Origin: Bradyrhizobium nanningense
Lineage (GTDB): Bacteria > Pseudomonadota > Alphaproteobacteria > Rhizobiales > Xanthobacteraceae
NCBI RefSeq assembly: GCF_004114535.1
Contig: NZ_LBJC01000014.1
Span: forward strand, 248,001-312,000
Direction: 5' to 3'
Length of the DNA: 64,000 nucleotides
The position numbers were made by a program, and so were the translations under genes. Shown here one piece after another: positions 16,917 through 25,757 of the stretch. Every line of letters starts with the position of its first letter. Position 1 is the stretch's first letter. Below the pieces are notes generated by a model that saw nothing but the letters and a program-made list of their open reading frames with translations, had not been told where the DNA came from and did not search any database.

Positions 16917-19793
16917 TCAGCTCGCCGCTTCGAGCCGCACTTCGGTGAGCAGCCGCATCGCGGCATCGGCGTCCATCGGCTCGCCGAAGGCGAAGCCTTG
17001 CGCGTATTCGCAGCCCATCTGGTAGAGCTCGACCGCGTCGGAATCGGTCTCGGCGCCTTCGGCCACCACATCCATGCCGAGATCGTGCGCGAGCGCGATG
17101 ATCGACTTCAGGATCACCGGCCGGGTGCCGCGGTTGGTGGTGCGCACGAAGGACTGGTCGATCTTGATGGTGTCGAACGGGAAGCGCTGCAGATAGGCCA
17201 GCGAGGAATGGCCGGTGCCGAAATCGTCGAGCGAGAGCCCGGTGCCGAGCTCGCGGATCCGCGTCAGCATCTGCGCCGCATGCTCCGGATTCTCCATCAC
17301 CAGCGATTCCGTCAGTTCGAGCTTGAGCGTGCCGCGCGCCACCGAGGAGCGCGACAGCACGGTGCGGATGTCGTGGATCAGATCGTGGCGCAGCAATTGC
17401 CGGGACGAGACGTTGACGGAAGCAAAGATCGGCTCGCGCGAGCGCATCGCGCGCTGCCACACCGAAAGCTGTTTTGCGGTCTGGTCGAGCACGAACATGC
17501 CGAGGTCGACGATCAGGCCGGTCTCTTCCGCGATGCTGATGAATTCCGACGGCGCCATGCGTCCGAGCTTCGGATGATCCCAGCGCACCAGCGCTTCGAA
17601 GCCGGCGACCGAACGATCCTCCAGCCGCACGATCGGCTGGTACAGGATCGTCAGCTCCTGGCGCTCGATGGCGCGGCGCAGCTCGCTCTCCAGCGTCAGG
17701 CGATCGGTCTTCCGTGCCCGCATCGCCGGCTTGTAGACGTCGATGCGGTCGCCGCCGATGCGCTTGGAGTGATACATCGCAAGCTCTGCGTCCTTGATGA
17801 TCTCGTCCGTCAATTGGGTTTGCGGATCGGAGAGCGCGAGGCCGATCGACGCCGTGAGGAAGATCTCGCGGTCGTTGAAGGCGATCGGCGCGCGGATGGT
17901 CTTGCGGATGGTTTCGGCGAAGGCAGTGATGCGGGCGGGGTCCTGCTCCGACAGCAGGATCAGGCCGAACTGATCGCCGGCCATGCGGGCCAGCGTGTCC
18001 TGCGGCTTCAGGATGCGGGTGAGGCGGCGGGCCAGCGTCAGCAGGATGGAATCGCCGACCGCAATGCCGACGGAATCGTTGACCTGCTTGAAGCGGTCGA
18101 GATCGATCACCATCAGCGTCGGCCGCAGCGTCGGCATGGTCTTGGCGAAATGCGCGACCGCACCGAGCCGGTCCATGAACAGTTTGCGGTTGGGCAGGCC
18201 GGTGAGATTGTCGTGCACGGAATCGTGCAGCAGCCGTTCCTCGGCATTGCGCAGCTCGGTGACGTCGGTGAGCGTACCGACGACGCGCGAGACCTCGCCG
18301 TCCGAGCCGACCACCGGGCGCGCCTTCAGCGCGAACCACATGAAATGGCCGTCGGGGGTGCGCAGGCGGAAATCCTGCACCAGGCGGCCGCGGCGTTGGT
18401 CGAGCACGCTGTCGAGCGCGGCGCGGAATCGGTCCTGGTCGAGCGGATGCAGCACTTCGAGCCAGGAAGCGGCCGGGCCTTCCAGCGTGCCGCGCTTGAG
18501 GCCGAGCAGGGCCTCGGTCTCGGGGCTGGTGAAAACCTTGTCGGCGGAGACGTCCCAGTCCCAGATCAGATCGCCCGAACCGGCCAGCGCCAGCGCGCGC
18601 CGCTCGATGTCGGAGACGACGCCCGTGCTGGCGCCGCCGCCGGCAAAGGCGTGCTGCATCACCGTGAAGCCGATCAGCATCACGATCAGCACGAGGCCGC
18701 CGAGCAGGGCAGGGCCGACGATGTCGTTGGTGACGGAGCCGGCGACCGTCATGCCGGCCGCGACCACCCAGACCACAAGGAGGAACCAGGTCGGGATCAG
18801 CAGCACGGCGCGGTCGAAGCCATGGGTGGAGAGATAGACGATCAGCCCAAAGCCGGCGAAGGCGATCAGCACCAGCGAGATGCGCGCGATGCCGGAGGCC
18901 ACCGCCGGATCGAACAGCGCGAGCGCCACCAGCGATCCCAGGAACGCGAGCCAGCCCACCGTGATGTGCGAATAGCGCACATGCCATCGACTGAGGTTGA
19001 GATAGGCGAACAGGAACACCAGCAGCGTGGCCGCCAGGATCGCCTCACCCGCCGCGCGCCAGATGCGCTCGGCGTTGTTCGACATGTCGAGCACCTTGCC
19101 CCAGAAGCCGAAATCGACGCCGATATAGACCAGCACCGCCCAGGCCAGCGCCGCGGCGGCCGGGAACATGATGCTGCCCTTGACCACGAACAGAATGGTC
19201 AGCACCAACGCGAGCAGGCCTGAGATGCCGATCACGATGCCCTGGTACAGCGTGAACGAGTTGACCTTGTCCTTGTAGGCTTCCGGCTCCCACAGATAGA
19301 GCTGCGGCAGCTTGTCGGTGCGCAGCTCCGCCACGAAGGTGATCACGGCGCCGGGGTCGAGCGTGACGCGGAAGACGTCGGCAGTCGGGCTTTCCTGCCG
19401 CTCCGGCCGGTCGCCGGTCGAGGGCGTGATGGTCGCGATGCGCGACAGGCCGAGGTCGGGCCACAACAGCCCTGAGGAGACGATGCGGTAATGCGGGGCG
19501 ACGATCAGGCGGTCGAGCTGGTCGTCGGTGTTGTTGGCGAGCGCGAACACCACCCAGTTCTGGCCGCCCTCGCGGGCGCGCACCTCGATGCGGCGGACGA
19601 TGCCGTCGGTACCGGGCGCGGTGGAGACCTGGATGCGATCGGCGTCGCTGCGCTGGTGCTCGAGCACGCCGGTGAGGTCGATCGCGGGCGCGTCACTGCG
19701 GACGCTGACGGCGTCGAGCGCGCGCGCGGGATACGCGGCGACGAGAATCATGAGGCCCAGCGCGATGGGCGCGAGGCACCTGATCAGACGCAA
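16917..19793 (-). CDS. 7TM-PAS-GGDEF(degenerate)-EAL signalling protein
   Basis: A 958-residue protein: signal peptide (1-25), an extracytoplasmic domain (about 27-180) resembling 7TMR-DISM extracellular modules, seven or so membrane segments (about 184-383), a PAS domain (about 400-515), GGDEF (about 522-690) and EAL (about 697-950). The cyclase site reads AGDQF at 605-609 instead of GGDEF, so it is probably catalytically dead and may only bind GTP. EALVRW (733-738) and DDFGTG (856-861) are intact, so c-di-GMP hydrolysis is likely. Translation probably starts at a TTG (19791-19793) with GGAG eight bases upstream. Confidence 0.92.
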   Translation of the reverse strand: MRLIRCLAPIALGLMILVAAYPARALDAVSVRSDAPAIDLTGVLEHQRSDADRIQVSTAPGTDGIVRRIEVRAREGGQNWVVFALANNTDDQLDRLIVAPHYRIVSSGLLWPDLGLSRIATITPSTGDRPERQESPTADVFRVTLDPGAVITFVAELRTDKLPQLYLWEPEAYKDKVNSFTLYQGIVIGISGLLALVLTILFVVKGSIMFPAAAALAWAVLVYIGVDFGFWGKVLDMSNNAERIWRAAGEAILAATLLVFLFAYLNLSRWHVRYSHITVGWLAFLGSLVALALFDPAVASGIARISLVLIAFAGFGLIVYLSTHGFDRAVLLIPTWFLLVVWVVAAGMTVAGSVTNDIVGPALLGGLVLIVMLIGFTVMQHAFAGGGASTGVVSDIERRALALAGSGDLIWDWDVSADKVFTSPETEALLGLKRGTLEGPAASWLEVLHPLDQDRFRAALDSVLDQRRGRLVQDFRLRTPDGHFMWFALKARPVVGSDGEVSRVVGTLTDVTELRNAEERLLHDSVHDNLTGLPNRKLFMDRLGAVAHFAKTMPTLRPTLMVIDLDRFKQVNDSVGIAVGDSILLTLARRLTRILKPQDTLARMAGDQFGLILLSEQDPARITAFAETIRKTIRAPIAFNDREIFLTASIGLALSDPQTQLTDEIIKDAELAMYHSKRIGGDRIDVYKPAMRARKTDRLTLESELRRAIERQELTILYQPIVRLEDRSVAGFEALVRWDHPKLGRMAPSEFISIAEETGLIVDLGMFVLDQTAKQLSVWQRAMRSREPIFASVNVSSRQLLRHDLIHDIRTVLSRSSVARGTLKLELTESLVMENPEHAAQMLTRIRELGTGLSLDDFGTGHSSLAYLQRFPFDTIKIDQSFVRTTNRGTRPVILKSIIALAHDLGMDVVAEGAETDSDAVELYQMGCEYAQGFAFGEPMDADAAMRLLTEVRLEAAS

Positions 19794-19932
19794 GGTCAGT
19801 TCTCCGCGTTCGACGCAAACTCTGAGTAAAAGACGATTTCAGACCGAACCGATGTGGTTCGGTGCGCCGCGATAGATGCCACGAAAGCGAGGAAAATCAA
19901 AGGGTTTCCGCCTTGCCCTGTGGGCCGGCGGC

Positions 19933-20931
19933 CTACACCTCCAACACAATTTTGCCAATATGTGCGCTCGTCTCCATGCGCCGGTGCGCATCGGCTGCCT
20001 TTTCCAGCGGGAAAGTGCTGTCCATCAGCGGTTTGACGCGGCCTTCGCGCAAAAGTGGCATCACTTTCTGCTCGATTGCGGCCACCATCGCCGCCTTGTC
20101 CGCATTAGTACGGGGGCGCAGGGTCGAGCCGGTATGGGTGAGGCGCTTGACCATCACCTTGGCGATGTTGACGCTGACCTTGGACCCGTTGAGGGTTGCG
20201 ATCTGCACGATCCGGCCGTCGACGGCGGCGGCATCGTAGTTGCGATCGACATACTCGCCGGCGACCATGTCGAGGATCAGATTGACACCGGCATTGCCGG
20301 TTTCCGCCTTGACCACGGCGACGAAATCTTCGCTCTTGTAGTTGATGGCGCGGTCGGCCCCGAGCTTGAGGCAGGCGTCGATCTTGTCCTGCGATCCCAC
20401 GGTGACGAACACTTTTGCGCCGAACGCCTTCGCGAGCTGGATCGCCATGGTGCCGATGCCGGAGGAGCCGCCATGGATCAGCAGCGTCTCGCCGGCCTTG
20501 AGGCCACCGCGCTCGAACACATTGTGCCACACCGTCATCAGGGTTTCCGGCAGCGCGCCGGCTTCCTTGATCGACAGCGCCGGCGGCACGGTCATCGCCT
20601 GGGCGTCCTGGGCGATGCAGTACTGCGCATAACCGCCGCCGGCGACCAGCGACATCACTTTGTCGCCGACCTTGTGCCGCTTGGCGTTGCTGCCGACCGC
20701 GACCACCTCACCGGCGATCTCGAGGCCAGGCAGGTCGCTGGCGCCGGGCGGCGGCGGATAGGCGCCGGAGCGCTGCGCGACGTCGGGCCGGTTGACGCCG
20801 GCAGCCATCACCTTGACCAGGATCTCGTCGGGGCCGGGCTGCGGAATGCTGCGCTGTTCCGGGACCAGCACCTCCGGTCCGCCGGGCTTGGAGATGGCGA
20901 CCACGGTCATTTGCGCGGGCAGCTTGTCCAT
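19933..20931 (-). CDS. NAD(P)H:quinone oxidoreductase (PIG3/QorA-like)
   Basis: A 332-residue medium-chain dehydrogenase from the ATG at 20929-20931, which has AAGGACA upstream; a longer frame to 21075 runs through the opposite gene's promoter and is unlikely. The sequence starts with ISKPGGPEVL and has LIHGGSSGIGTMAIQLAKAFGA for the NAD(P)H site. It lacks the zinc-binding cysteines of alcohol dehydrogenases, as is normal for quinone oxidoreductases of the TP53I3/PIG3 type. Expected to reduce quinones or reactive aldehydes in the cytoplasm. Divergent from the DUF1192 gene. Confidence 0.92.
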   Translation of the reverse strand: MDKLPAQMTVVAISKPGGPEVLVPEQRSIPQPGPDEILVKVMAAGVNRPDVAQRSGAYPPPPGASDLPGLEIAGEVVAVGSNAKRHKVGDKVMSLVAGGGYAQYCIAQDAQAMTVPPALSIKEAGALPETLMTVWHNVFERGGLKAGETLLIHGGSSGIGTMAIQLAKAFGAKVFVTVGSQDKIDACLKLGADRAINYKSEDFVAVVKAETGNAGVNLILDMVAGEYVDRNYDAAAVDGRIVQIATLNGSKVSVNIAKVMVKRLTHTGSTLRPRTNADKAAMVAAIEQKVMPLLREGRVKPLMDSTFPLEKAADAHRRMETSAHIGKIVLEV

Positions 20932-21043
20932 GATGTGTCCTTGGGTGAAGGTGCGGAATGAACGAGCCCCTTGCTTAGCCAGCGCGATCCAGGCTGGCAA
21001 CCGCCTCGGCATTGTGCCCGCGCGAACTTTGGGAGGAACGAGA

Positions 21044-21235
21044 ATGGCGACGGAAGACGACGACCGCCCGCGCAAGAAGATCAGTCATGAAATCGGACAG
21101 GATCTCTCACTGTTGTCGGTGGAGGAACTGACCGAGCGCGTCCTGCTGCTCAAGACCGAGATCGCAAGACTGGAAGAAGCCGCCGCCAAGAAGCGCGCCT
21201 CGCGCGACGCGGCGGATCATTTCTTCAAGAAGTAG
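21044..21235 (+). CDS. DUF1192 family protein
   Basis: A 63-residue protein starting MATEDDDRPRKK. LSLLSVEELTERVLLLKTEI is the core of the DUF1192 family, a short alphaproteobacterial protein with one amphipathic helix predicted to coil. The ATG at 21044 has GGGAGG at optimal distance; upstream in-frame codons lie in the opposite gene. Function of the family is not known. The nearby rcdA-like gene hints at, but does not prove, a cell-cycle setting. Confidence 0.87.
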   Translation: MATEDDDRPRKKISHEIGQDLSLLSVEELTERVLLLKTEIARLEEAAAKKRASRDAADHFFKK

Positions 21236-21250
21236 CAGCCGCCACACAAC

Positions 21251-21414
21251 AGCCGTGGTCCCGGACAAGCGCGCCCCACGCGCGCGCAGAGCCGGGACCC
21301 ATACTCTCAGGACGAGGTCGTTGCGCGAGGCCGGCAACTCCGAGTCCCCGTTACCACATCCGCCGGTGGCTAAGGGTCCCGGATCTGCGCTTCGCTTGTC
21401 CGGGACGACGGCGG
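21251..21414. repeat. palindromic intergenic repeat, GTCCGGGACGAC family
   Basis: The left arm runs from AGCCGTGGTCCCGGACAAGC and the right arm ends CTTGTCCGGGACGACGGC. CAGAGCCGGGACCCATAC and AAGGGTCCCGGATCTGCG form inner arms. Same family as 2956-3098 and 4812-4969. It follows the DUF1192 stop codon by 15 bases. Confidence 0.82.
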
Positions 21415-21535
21415 AGCGTGTCGCCGCGTTGGGTGACCGCCAACTCTTGTTCCGCACCGCACTCGGCCACTGGCCGATATGGCTAACGAACCCTCAAAAA
21501 ATTAGCTCGTTTACTCCAGATTAAGCTTTCGGGAT

Positions 21536-21644
21536 TATGACTGGAACCGTCCTCGTTTGGACACCGAGTGGCTCCTGTCCACTCTGTTTGACGCCTCCCT
21601 GTTATCAACTTTCAAAGCCGCCGGTCTTCCGGCGGCTCTTTTTT
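21536..21644 (+). ncRNA. candidate small RNA ending in a Rho-independent terminator
   Basis: Between the repeat and rcdA there is a 109-base stretch without a coding frame that ends in a strong intrinsic terminator (21616-21644). It carries three exposed-looking C/U-rich motifs, CGTCCTCG, GCTCCTGT and GCCTCCC, of the anti-Shine-Dalgarno kind seen in loops of alphaproteobacterial regulatory RNAs. Two short self-complementary segments lie in between. The 5' end is a guess; no clear -35/-10 pair was seen. It could instead be the leader or trailer of a flanking transcript. It does not match an Rfam family that I can name with certainty. Confidence 0.45.
21616..21644 (+). terminator. Rho-independent terminator
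   Basis: AGCCGCCGG (21616-21624), loop TCTT and CCGGCGGCT (21629-21637) form a nine-base-pair GC-rich stem followed by CTTTTTT. It lies 381 bases after the DUF1192 stop and 160 before rcdA, so it most likely ends a separate small transcript. Confidence 0.9.
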
Positions 21645-21804
21645 GCGTGTTTGCATCTCGTTGCGGTTGAATTCCTGGGAATGACCCGCGGAAACCATAT
21701 CCGCGCTTGTCACTGGACTCCGCGTCCCGCCCGCGCAATGATTTGTTCATCATAAGCCGGCGCCAAAGCCGGGCAGTCAAACAGTTGCGTAAGAGGCGTT
21801 AACC

Positions 21805-22314
21805 ATGGAACGTTTGCAGGCCGACGGCGCTCTCGTTCAACTCAGCGAGCGGTTCACCAATTCTGCGGCGTTCGGCGTCCTGTTCCGCGAGGGCATGGAC
21901 CTCGTCGAAGAGACCGCCGCCTATCTCGACGGCGCCGGCCGCACCGAGGCCAAGGCGCTCGACCGTGCCGTCAGCCTCACCTACGCGACCGAGAGCATGC
22001 GTCTCACCACCCGCCTGATGCAGCTCGCCTCGTGGCTGCTGCTTCACCGCGCGGTGAAGGAAGGCGAGATGACGCTGAGCCAGGCCAATCGCGAGAAGAC
22101 CAAGGTCAAGCTCAGCGCCGCCGATCCCGGCCCCACCGACACCATCGAGAAGCTGCCCTCGCAGCTCCAGGACCTGATCCATCGCTCGATGAGCCTGCAG
22201 ACCCGCGTGCGCCGCCTCGACACCACCATCCACACTCCGCCGGCCGAGCACGTCGCGATCGGCAATCCGCTGGTGCCGCACCTCAACGCGCTGAAGGCCG
22301 CGTTCGAACGGTAA
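21805..22314 (+). CDS. rcdA: RcdA-like DUF1465 protein (CtrA degradation adaptor)
   Basis: A 169-residue mostly helical protein of the DUF1465 family, which includes Caulobacter RcdA. Typical segments are FTNSAAFGVLFREGMDLVEE, LTYATESMRLTTRLMQLASW and LPSQLQDLIHRSMSLQTRV. RcdA is an adaptor that helps ClpXP degrade CtrA and other cell-cycle substrates. AGAGGCG precedes the ATG. A TTAACC hexamer, half of a CtrA box, lies directly before the start codon but too close to be a normal activator site. The gene appears monocistronic. Confidence 0.87.
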   Translation: MERLQADGALVQLSERFTNSAAFGVLFREGMDLVEETAAYLDGAGRTEAKALDRAVSLTYATESMRLTTRLMQLASWLLLHRAVKEGEMTLSQANREKTKVKLSAADPGPTDTIEKLPSQLQDLIHRSMSLQTRVRRLDTTIHTPPAEHVAIGNPLVPHLNALKAAFER

Positions 22315-22338
22315 TTTCCATCGTCTTGCTATTGAACC

Positions 22339-22466
22339 GTCACCCTGAGGCGGCCGCTTCTTCAGCGGCCCTCGAAGGGCGACGGCCCGGCTGCATCTCG
22401 GCCGTTCATCCTTCGAGGCTCCCGGCGCGATGTTTTGCATCGCGCCGCTCGCGCCCCAGGATGACG
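22339..22466. repeat. palindromic intergenic repeat, CACCCTGAGG/CCAGGATGAC family
   Basis: The element runs from GTCACCCTGAGGCGGCCGC to CGCGCCCCAGGATGAC, with inner arms AGCGGCC...GGCCGTTC and ATCCTTCGAGGC complementing GCCCTCGAAGG. Same family as 58270-58388. It starts 25 bases after the rcdA stop. Confidence 0.8.
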
Positions 22467-22499
22467 GATATGGTCGACGACAGCTCCCCAAAACAAAAA

Positions 22500-22527
22500 C
22501 GCCCCCGGCTCTCCCGGGGGCGTTTTT
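22500..22527. terminator. bidirectional Rho-independent terminator after rpmE
   Basis: CGCCCCCGG and CCGGGGGCG form a nine-base-pair stem around CTCTC, with AAAAA to the left and TTTTT to the right. It therefore works in both directions, ending rpmE on the minus strand and any rcdA read-through on the plus strand. Confidence 0.93.
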
Positions 22528-22549
22528 CGTCCAGGCCGAAACGGCCGGA

Positions 22550-22777
22550 TCAATCCTTCTTGAGGAAGCCCGAAAACTTCTTCTGGAAGCGCGAGACGCG
22601 GCCGCCGCGGTCCATCAGCTGCTGGGAGCCGCCGGTCCAGGCCGGGTGCGATTTCGGGTCGATGTCGAGGTTCAGCGTGTCGCCTTCCTTGCCCCAGGTC
22701 GAGCGGGTCAGGTACTCGGTTCCGTCGGTCATCACGACCTTAATCGTATGATAATCCGGATGAATTTCGGCTTTCAT
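22550..22777 (-). CDS. rpmE: 50S ribosomal protein L31
   Basis: A 75-residue protein starting [20 protein letters not shown], with [20 protein letters not shown] and a basic [16 protein letters not shown]-terminus. It lacks the CxxC zinc ribbon of some L31 proteins, as is usual for alphaproteobacterial L31 of this type. A longer frame with a TTG start upstream is not supported. A strong terminator follows at 22500-22527. Divergent from the ABC exporter gene. Confidence 0.96.
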   Translation of the reverse strand: MKAEIHPDYHTIKVVMTDGTEYLTRSTWGKEGDTLNLDIDPKSHPAWTGGSQQLMDRGGRVSRFQKKFSGFLKKD

Positions 22778-22974
22778 GGCAAATTCCTCGGCGCCCGGCG
22801 CCTGTTCTGGTGGCTCGCGAATGACGGATTTGGCCGGCTCTATACCGCACGATATCAGGCAAAACAAGCGGGCTTGCGGGCCTGAACCGGGTTTGCCCCT
22901 AAGGGACATCCCGGATTTGCCACTACTCTTGCACCGGCCTATTGGGAGCAAACGAATGCAATGGGCCAGATCTC

Positions 22975-24825
22975 ATGAGCGCAGTGGAACGGCTTGATGA
23001 CCAATATGTCGATCAGCCCGGAATGAACGTCGTGGACACCCCCTCGATCGAAGCCGAGCTGATGGAAGAGCCGGCCAAGGGTCGCGCCAAGCTGCGGCCG
23101 CTGCTCGCGCTGGCGCCCTATGTCAGCCGCTACCGGGGCCGGGCGGCGCTGGCCTTCGTCGCACTCACGGTCGCGGCACTGACCACGCTATTGGTGCCCG
23201 TCGCGGTGCGCCGGATGATCGATTTCGGCCTGACGCCCGAAGGCATCGAGCTGATCAACAGCTACTTCTCGGTCATGCTCGCGGTGGTCGGCGTGCTCGC
23301 GCTCGCCAGCGCAGCGCGCTACTACCTCGTGATGACGATCGGCGAGCGCATCGTTGCCGACCTCAGGCGCGACGTCTTCGCTCATCTGCTCTCGCTGTCC
23401 CCCGCCTTCTTCGATTCCGCACGCAGCGGCGAACTGATCTCGCGGCTCACCGCCGACACCACCCAGCTCAAATCGGCCGTCGGCGCCTCCGTGTCGATCG
23501 CGCTGCGCAATCTGATGATGTTCCTGGGCGCCACGGCGATGATGGTGATCACAAGCCCGAAGCTGTCGGGCTTCGTGCTGCTGGCGATCCCCTTGATCGT
23601 GCTGCCGCTGGTCGCCTTCGGGCGCTGGGTACGGCGTCTGTCGCGCAATGCGCAGGACACGCTCGCGGAGGCCTCGGCCTATGCGGGCGAGCTGGTCGGC
23701 GCGATTCGCACCGTGCAGGCCTATACCAGCGAAGGGTTCGCCGAGAAGCGTTTCGGCGGCGAGGTCGAGCAGGCCTACGAGGCCGCACGCACTTCGACCC
23801 AGGCGCGCGCCGTGCTCACGGCCATCATCATCTTCATCGTGTTCGCCAGCGTGGTCGCGATCCTCTGGATCGGCTCGCATGACGTGCTCACCGGCGCGAT
23901 TTCGCCGGGCCGGCTCGGTCAGTTCGTGCTGTATGCGGTGTTCGCCGCAGCGGGCCTCGGCCAGCTCAGCGAGGTCTGGGGCGAGGTCTCGGCGGCATCA
24001 GGCGCGGCCGAGCGCCTGTTCGAGATCCTGCATGTGAAGCCCGACATCCAGGCGCCTGTGTCGGCGCGCGCGCTGCCGGTGCCGGCACGCGGCGAGGTCG
24101 GCTTCGATCAGGTCAGCTTTGCCTATCCGGCGCGGCGCGACGTCAACGTGCTCGATGCCGTGTCGTTCACCGTGCGCCCCGGCGAGAAGGTCGCGATCGT
24201 CGGTCCGTCCGGCGCCGGCAAGAGCACGATCTTTCACCTGTTGCTGCGCTTCTACGACCCGCGCAGCGGCGCGATCTCGCTCGACGGCGTGCCGGTCAAA
24301 TCCGCCGATCCCAGGGACTTCCGCGCCCGCATCGCGCTGGTGCCGCAGGAATCCAACGTGTTCGCCGCGAGTGCCCGCGAGAATATCCGCTTCGGCCGGC
24401 CCGACGCGACCGACGCCGAGGTCGAACGTGCCGCCGAGCTCGCGCATGCCGCCGAATTCATCCGCCGCCTGCCCGAAGGTTTCGACACCCCGCTCGGCGA
24501 GCGCGGCGTGACGCTATCAGGCGGCCAGCGCCAGCGTATCGCGATCGCGCGCGCCATCCTGCGCGATGCGCCGCTCCTGCTGCTCGATGAAGCCACCTCC
24601 GCGCTCGATGCGGAGAGCGAGACCCTGGTGCAGACCGCGCTGGAAGAGCTGATGCGCCACCGCACCACGCTGGTGATCGCGCATCGCCTCGCCACCGTGC
24701 TGTCCTGCGACCGCATCCTGGTGATGGACCAGGGCAAGATCGTCGAGCAGGGCACGCATGCCGAGCTCGTCGCCGCGAACGGACTTTATGCGCGGCTGGC
24801 GAGGCTGCAGTTCGAGGGGGCGTGA
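22975..24825 (+). CDS. ABC exporter (fused permease-ATPase, MsbA-like)
   Basis: A 616-residue half-transporter from the ATG at 22975. A polar N-terminal tail (1-45) precedes six membrane helices (about 55-330). The ATPase domain (about 365-610) has Walker A GPSGAGKST (410-418), signature LSGGQRQRIAIARA (514-), Walker B LLLLDEATSALD and a VIAHRLATV switch. It should act as a homodimer exporting lipids, peptides or drugs; alphaproteobacterial relatives are annotated as MsbA/lipid A or multidrug exporters. The ribosome site is weak, and an upstream in-frame start at 22942 cannot be excluded. Divergent from rpmE. Confidence 0.93.
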   Translation: MSAVERLDDQYVDQPGMNVVDTPSIEAELMEEPAKGRAKLRPLLALAPYVSRYRGRAALAFVALTVAALTTLLVPVAVRRMIDFGLTPEGIELINSYFSVMLAVVGVLALASAARYYLVMTIGERIVADLRRDVFAHLLSLSPAFFDSARSGELISRLTADTTQLKSAVGASVSIALRNLMMFLGATAMMVITSPKLSGFVLLAIPLIVLPLVAFGRWVRRLSRNAQDTLAEASAYAGELVGAIRTVQAYTSEGFAEKRFGGEVEQAYEAARTSTQARAVLTAIIIFIVFASVVAILWIGSHDVLTGAISPGRLGQFVLYAVFAAAGLGQLSEVWGEVSAASGAAERLFEILHVKPDIQAPVSARALPVPARGEVGFDQVSFAYPARRDVNVLDAVSFTVRPGEKVAIVGPSGAGKSTIFHLLLRFYDPRSGAISLDGVPVKSADPRDFRARIALVPQESNVFAASARENIRFGRPDATDAEVERAAELAHAAEFIRRLPEGFDTPLGERGVTLSGGQRQRIAIARAILRDAPLLLLDEATSALDAESETLVQTALEELMRHRTTLVIAHRLATVLSCDRILVMDQGKIVEQGTHAELVAANGLYARLARLQFEGA

Positions 24826-24886
24826 GACGTTCGGAACGTTGCCAAAGTCGCGACAATGAGAGTGTCGCGAGCACGTCCCACAGTCT

Positions 24887-24973
24887 CGTCATTGCGAGCG
24901 TAGCGAAGCAATCCAGAGTCTTTCCGCTGAGGCAGTCTGGATTGCTTCGTCGCAAGAGCTCCTCGCAATGACG
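24887..24973. repeat. palindromic repeat CGTCATTGCGAGCG, copy 1
   Basis: The left arm CGTCATTGCGAGCGTAGCG, then AAGCAATCCAGA, matches the inverted TCTGGATTGCTTCG...CTCGCAATGACG. This is the widespread 'CGTCATTGCGAG' repeat. Copy 2 lies at 33759-33838. It sits between convergent genes. Confidence 0.9.
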
Positions 24974-24993
24974 TGTGGAGGGAGCTTCGCACC

Positions 24994-25200
24994 TTACCGG
25001 CACTTCGGCGAGAGCGCCGGCACGTTCGGCCACGGCCAGTTCTTCCAGCTGCCGTCCTCGCCGACGCAGGCCGACGGGGCAGGGCCACTCGTATCGAGCT
25101 GCGAGGCAAAGCGCTGGTCGACATAGCTCGTTGACACATAGCCGGCGACGATGACGCCCAGGAAGACCGAGGAGCCCTTCGCGAAATCGCGCAGATTCAT
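24994..25200 (-). CDS. small membrane-anchored hypothetical protein
   Basis: A 68-residue protein starting MNLRDFAKGSS, followed by one hydrophobic segment (about 10-27, FLGVIVAGYVS) and a periplasmic tail with Trp- and Pro-rich WKNWPWPNVP and two cysteines (C45, C67) that could form a disulfide. Similar tiny proteins are common in bradyrhizobia. The frame extends upstream to 25242, but the ATG at 25200 fits better with the membrane segment near the N-terminus. Function unknown. Confidence 0.6.
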   Translation of the reverse strand: MNLRDFAKGSSVFLGVIVAGYVSTSYVDQRFASQLDTSGPAPSACVGEDGSWKNWPWPNVPALSPKCR

Positions 25201-25310
25201 CGACCGTCTCCGTCCCATTTGTCTTCGCTGCTGTCGCTGCAACGATTAACGCACGTCCCTGGATCCCGGCGTGATGGGCCTCACGCCCGCCAGAATTACG
25301 GCCGCCAAGA

Positions 25311-25757
25311 TCAGACCTTCCATGCCATCTTCAGCACCGGCCGGCCCGAGGTCGGGTTCACGTCGTCGCCGGCATGGGCAAAGCCGTTGCGCTCGTAGAA
25401 TCGGATGGCGCGGGCATTGTCCTTGTTGACCAGCAGCGTCACGCCTGAGGGTGACAAGCGCTTGGCTTCATCGACGAGCAACCGCGCGGCCTCCGAGCCC
25501 CAATGCGCGGGATCGACCACGAGCTGGTCGAGATAGCCTTCGCCGTCGATGGTGACGAAGCCGGTCAGCGCGCCGTCCTGTTCCGCCACCACGATCGAGG
25601 CTTTGGGCACCAGGTCCTTGCGCCAGCGCTCGCGCCACCATTCCAGACGGGCCGCGAAGTCGATCTGCGGATAGGCCTGCTGCCAGCTGCGATGCCAGAG
25701 GTCGATCGCGGCGGCGTCGTCCTCGGGCCGATAGGGGCGGAGGTGGATCGCGCTCAC
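25311..25757 (-). CDS. GNAT family N-acetyltransferase
   Basis: A 148-residue single-domain acetyltransferase. YLDQLVVDPAHWGSEAARLLVDEA gives the acetyl-CoA binding strand and helix, although the usual Q/RxxGxG/A loop is weak (H-W-G-S-E-A). VNKDNARAIRFYERNGF is the C-terminal GNAT motif. Substrate unknown. It uses a GTG start (25755-25757) that overlaps the TAG stop of the OmpA-like gene by one base, so it is translationally coupled to it. Confidence 0.9.
   Translation of the reverse strand: MSAIHLRPYRPEDDAAAIDLWHRSWQQAYPQIDFAARLEWWRERWRKDLVPKASIVVAEQDGALTGFVTIDGEGYLDQLVVDPAHWGSEAARLLVDEAKRLSPSGVTLLVNKDNARAIRFYERNGFAHAGDDVNPTSGRPVLKMAWKV

Noticed and set aside
16998..19223. 741-codon plus-strand open frame opposite the EAL protein
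   Set aside because: Antisense shadow of a clear multi-domain gene; no recognisable motif.
21799..21804. TTAACC before rcdA as a CtrA binding site
   Set aside because: Only one half-site and it lies in the ribosome-binding region; a full TTAA-N7-TTAA box was not found.
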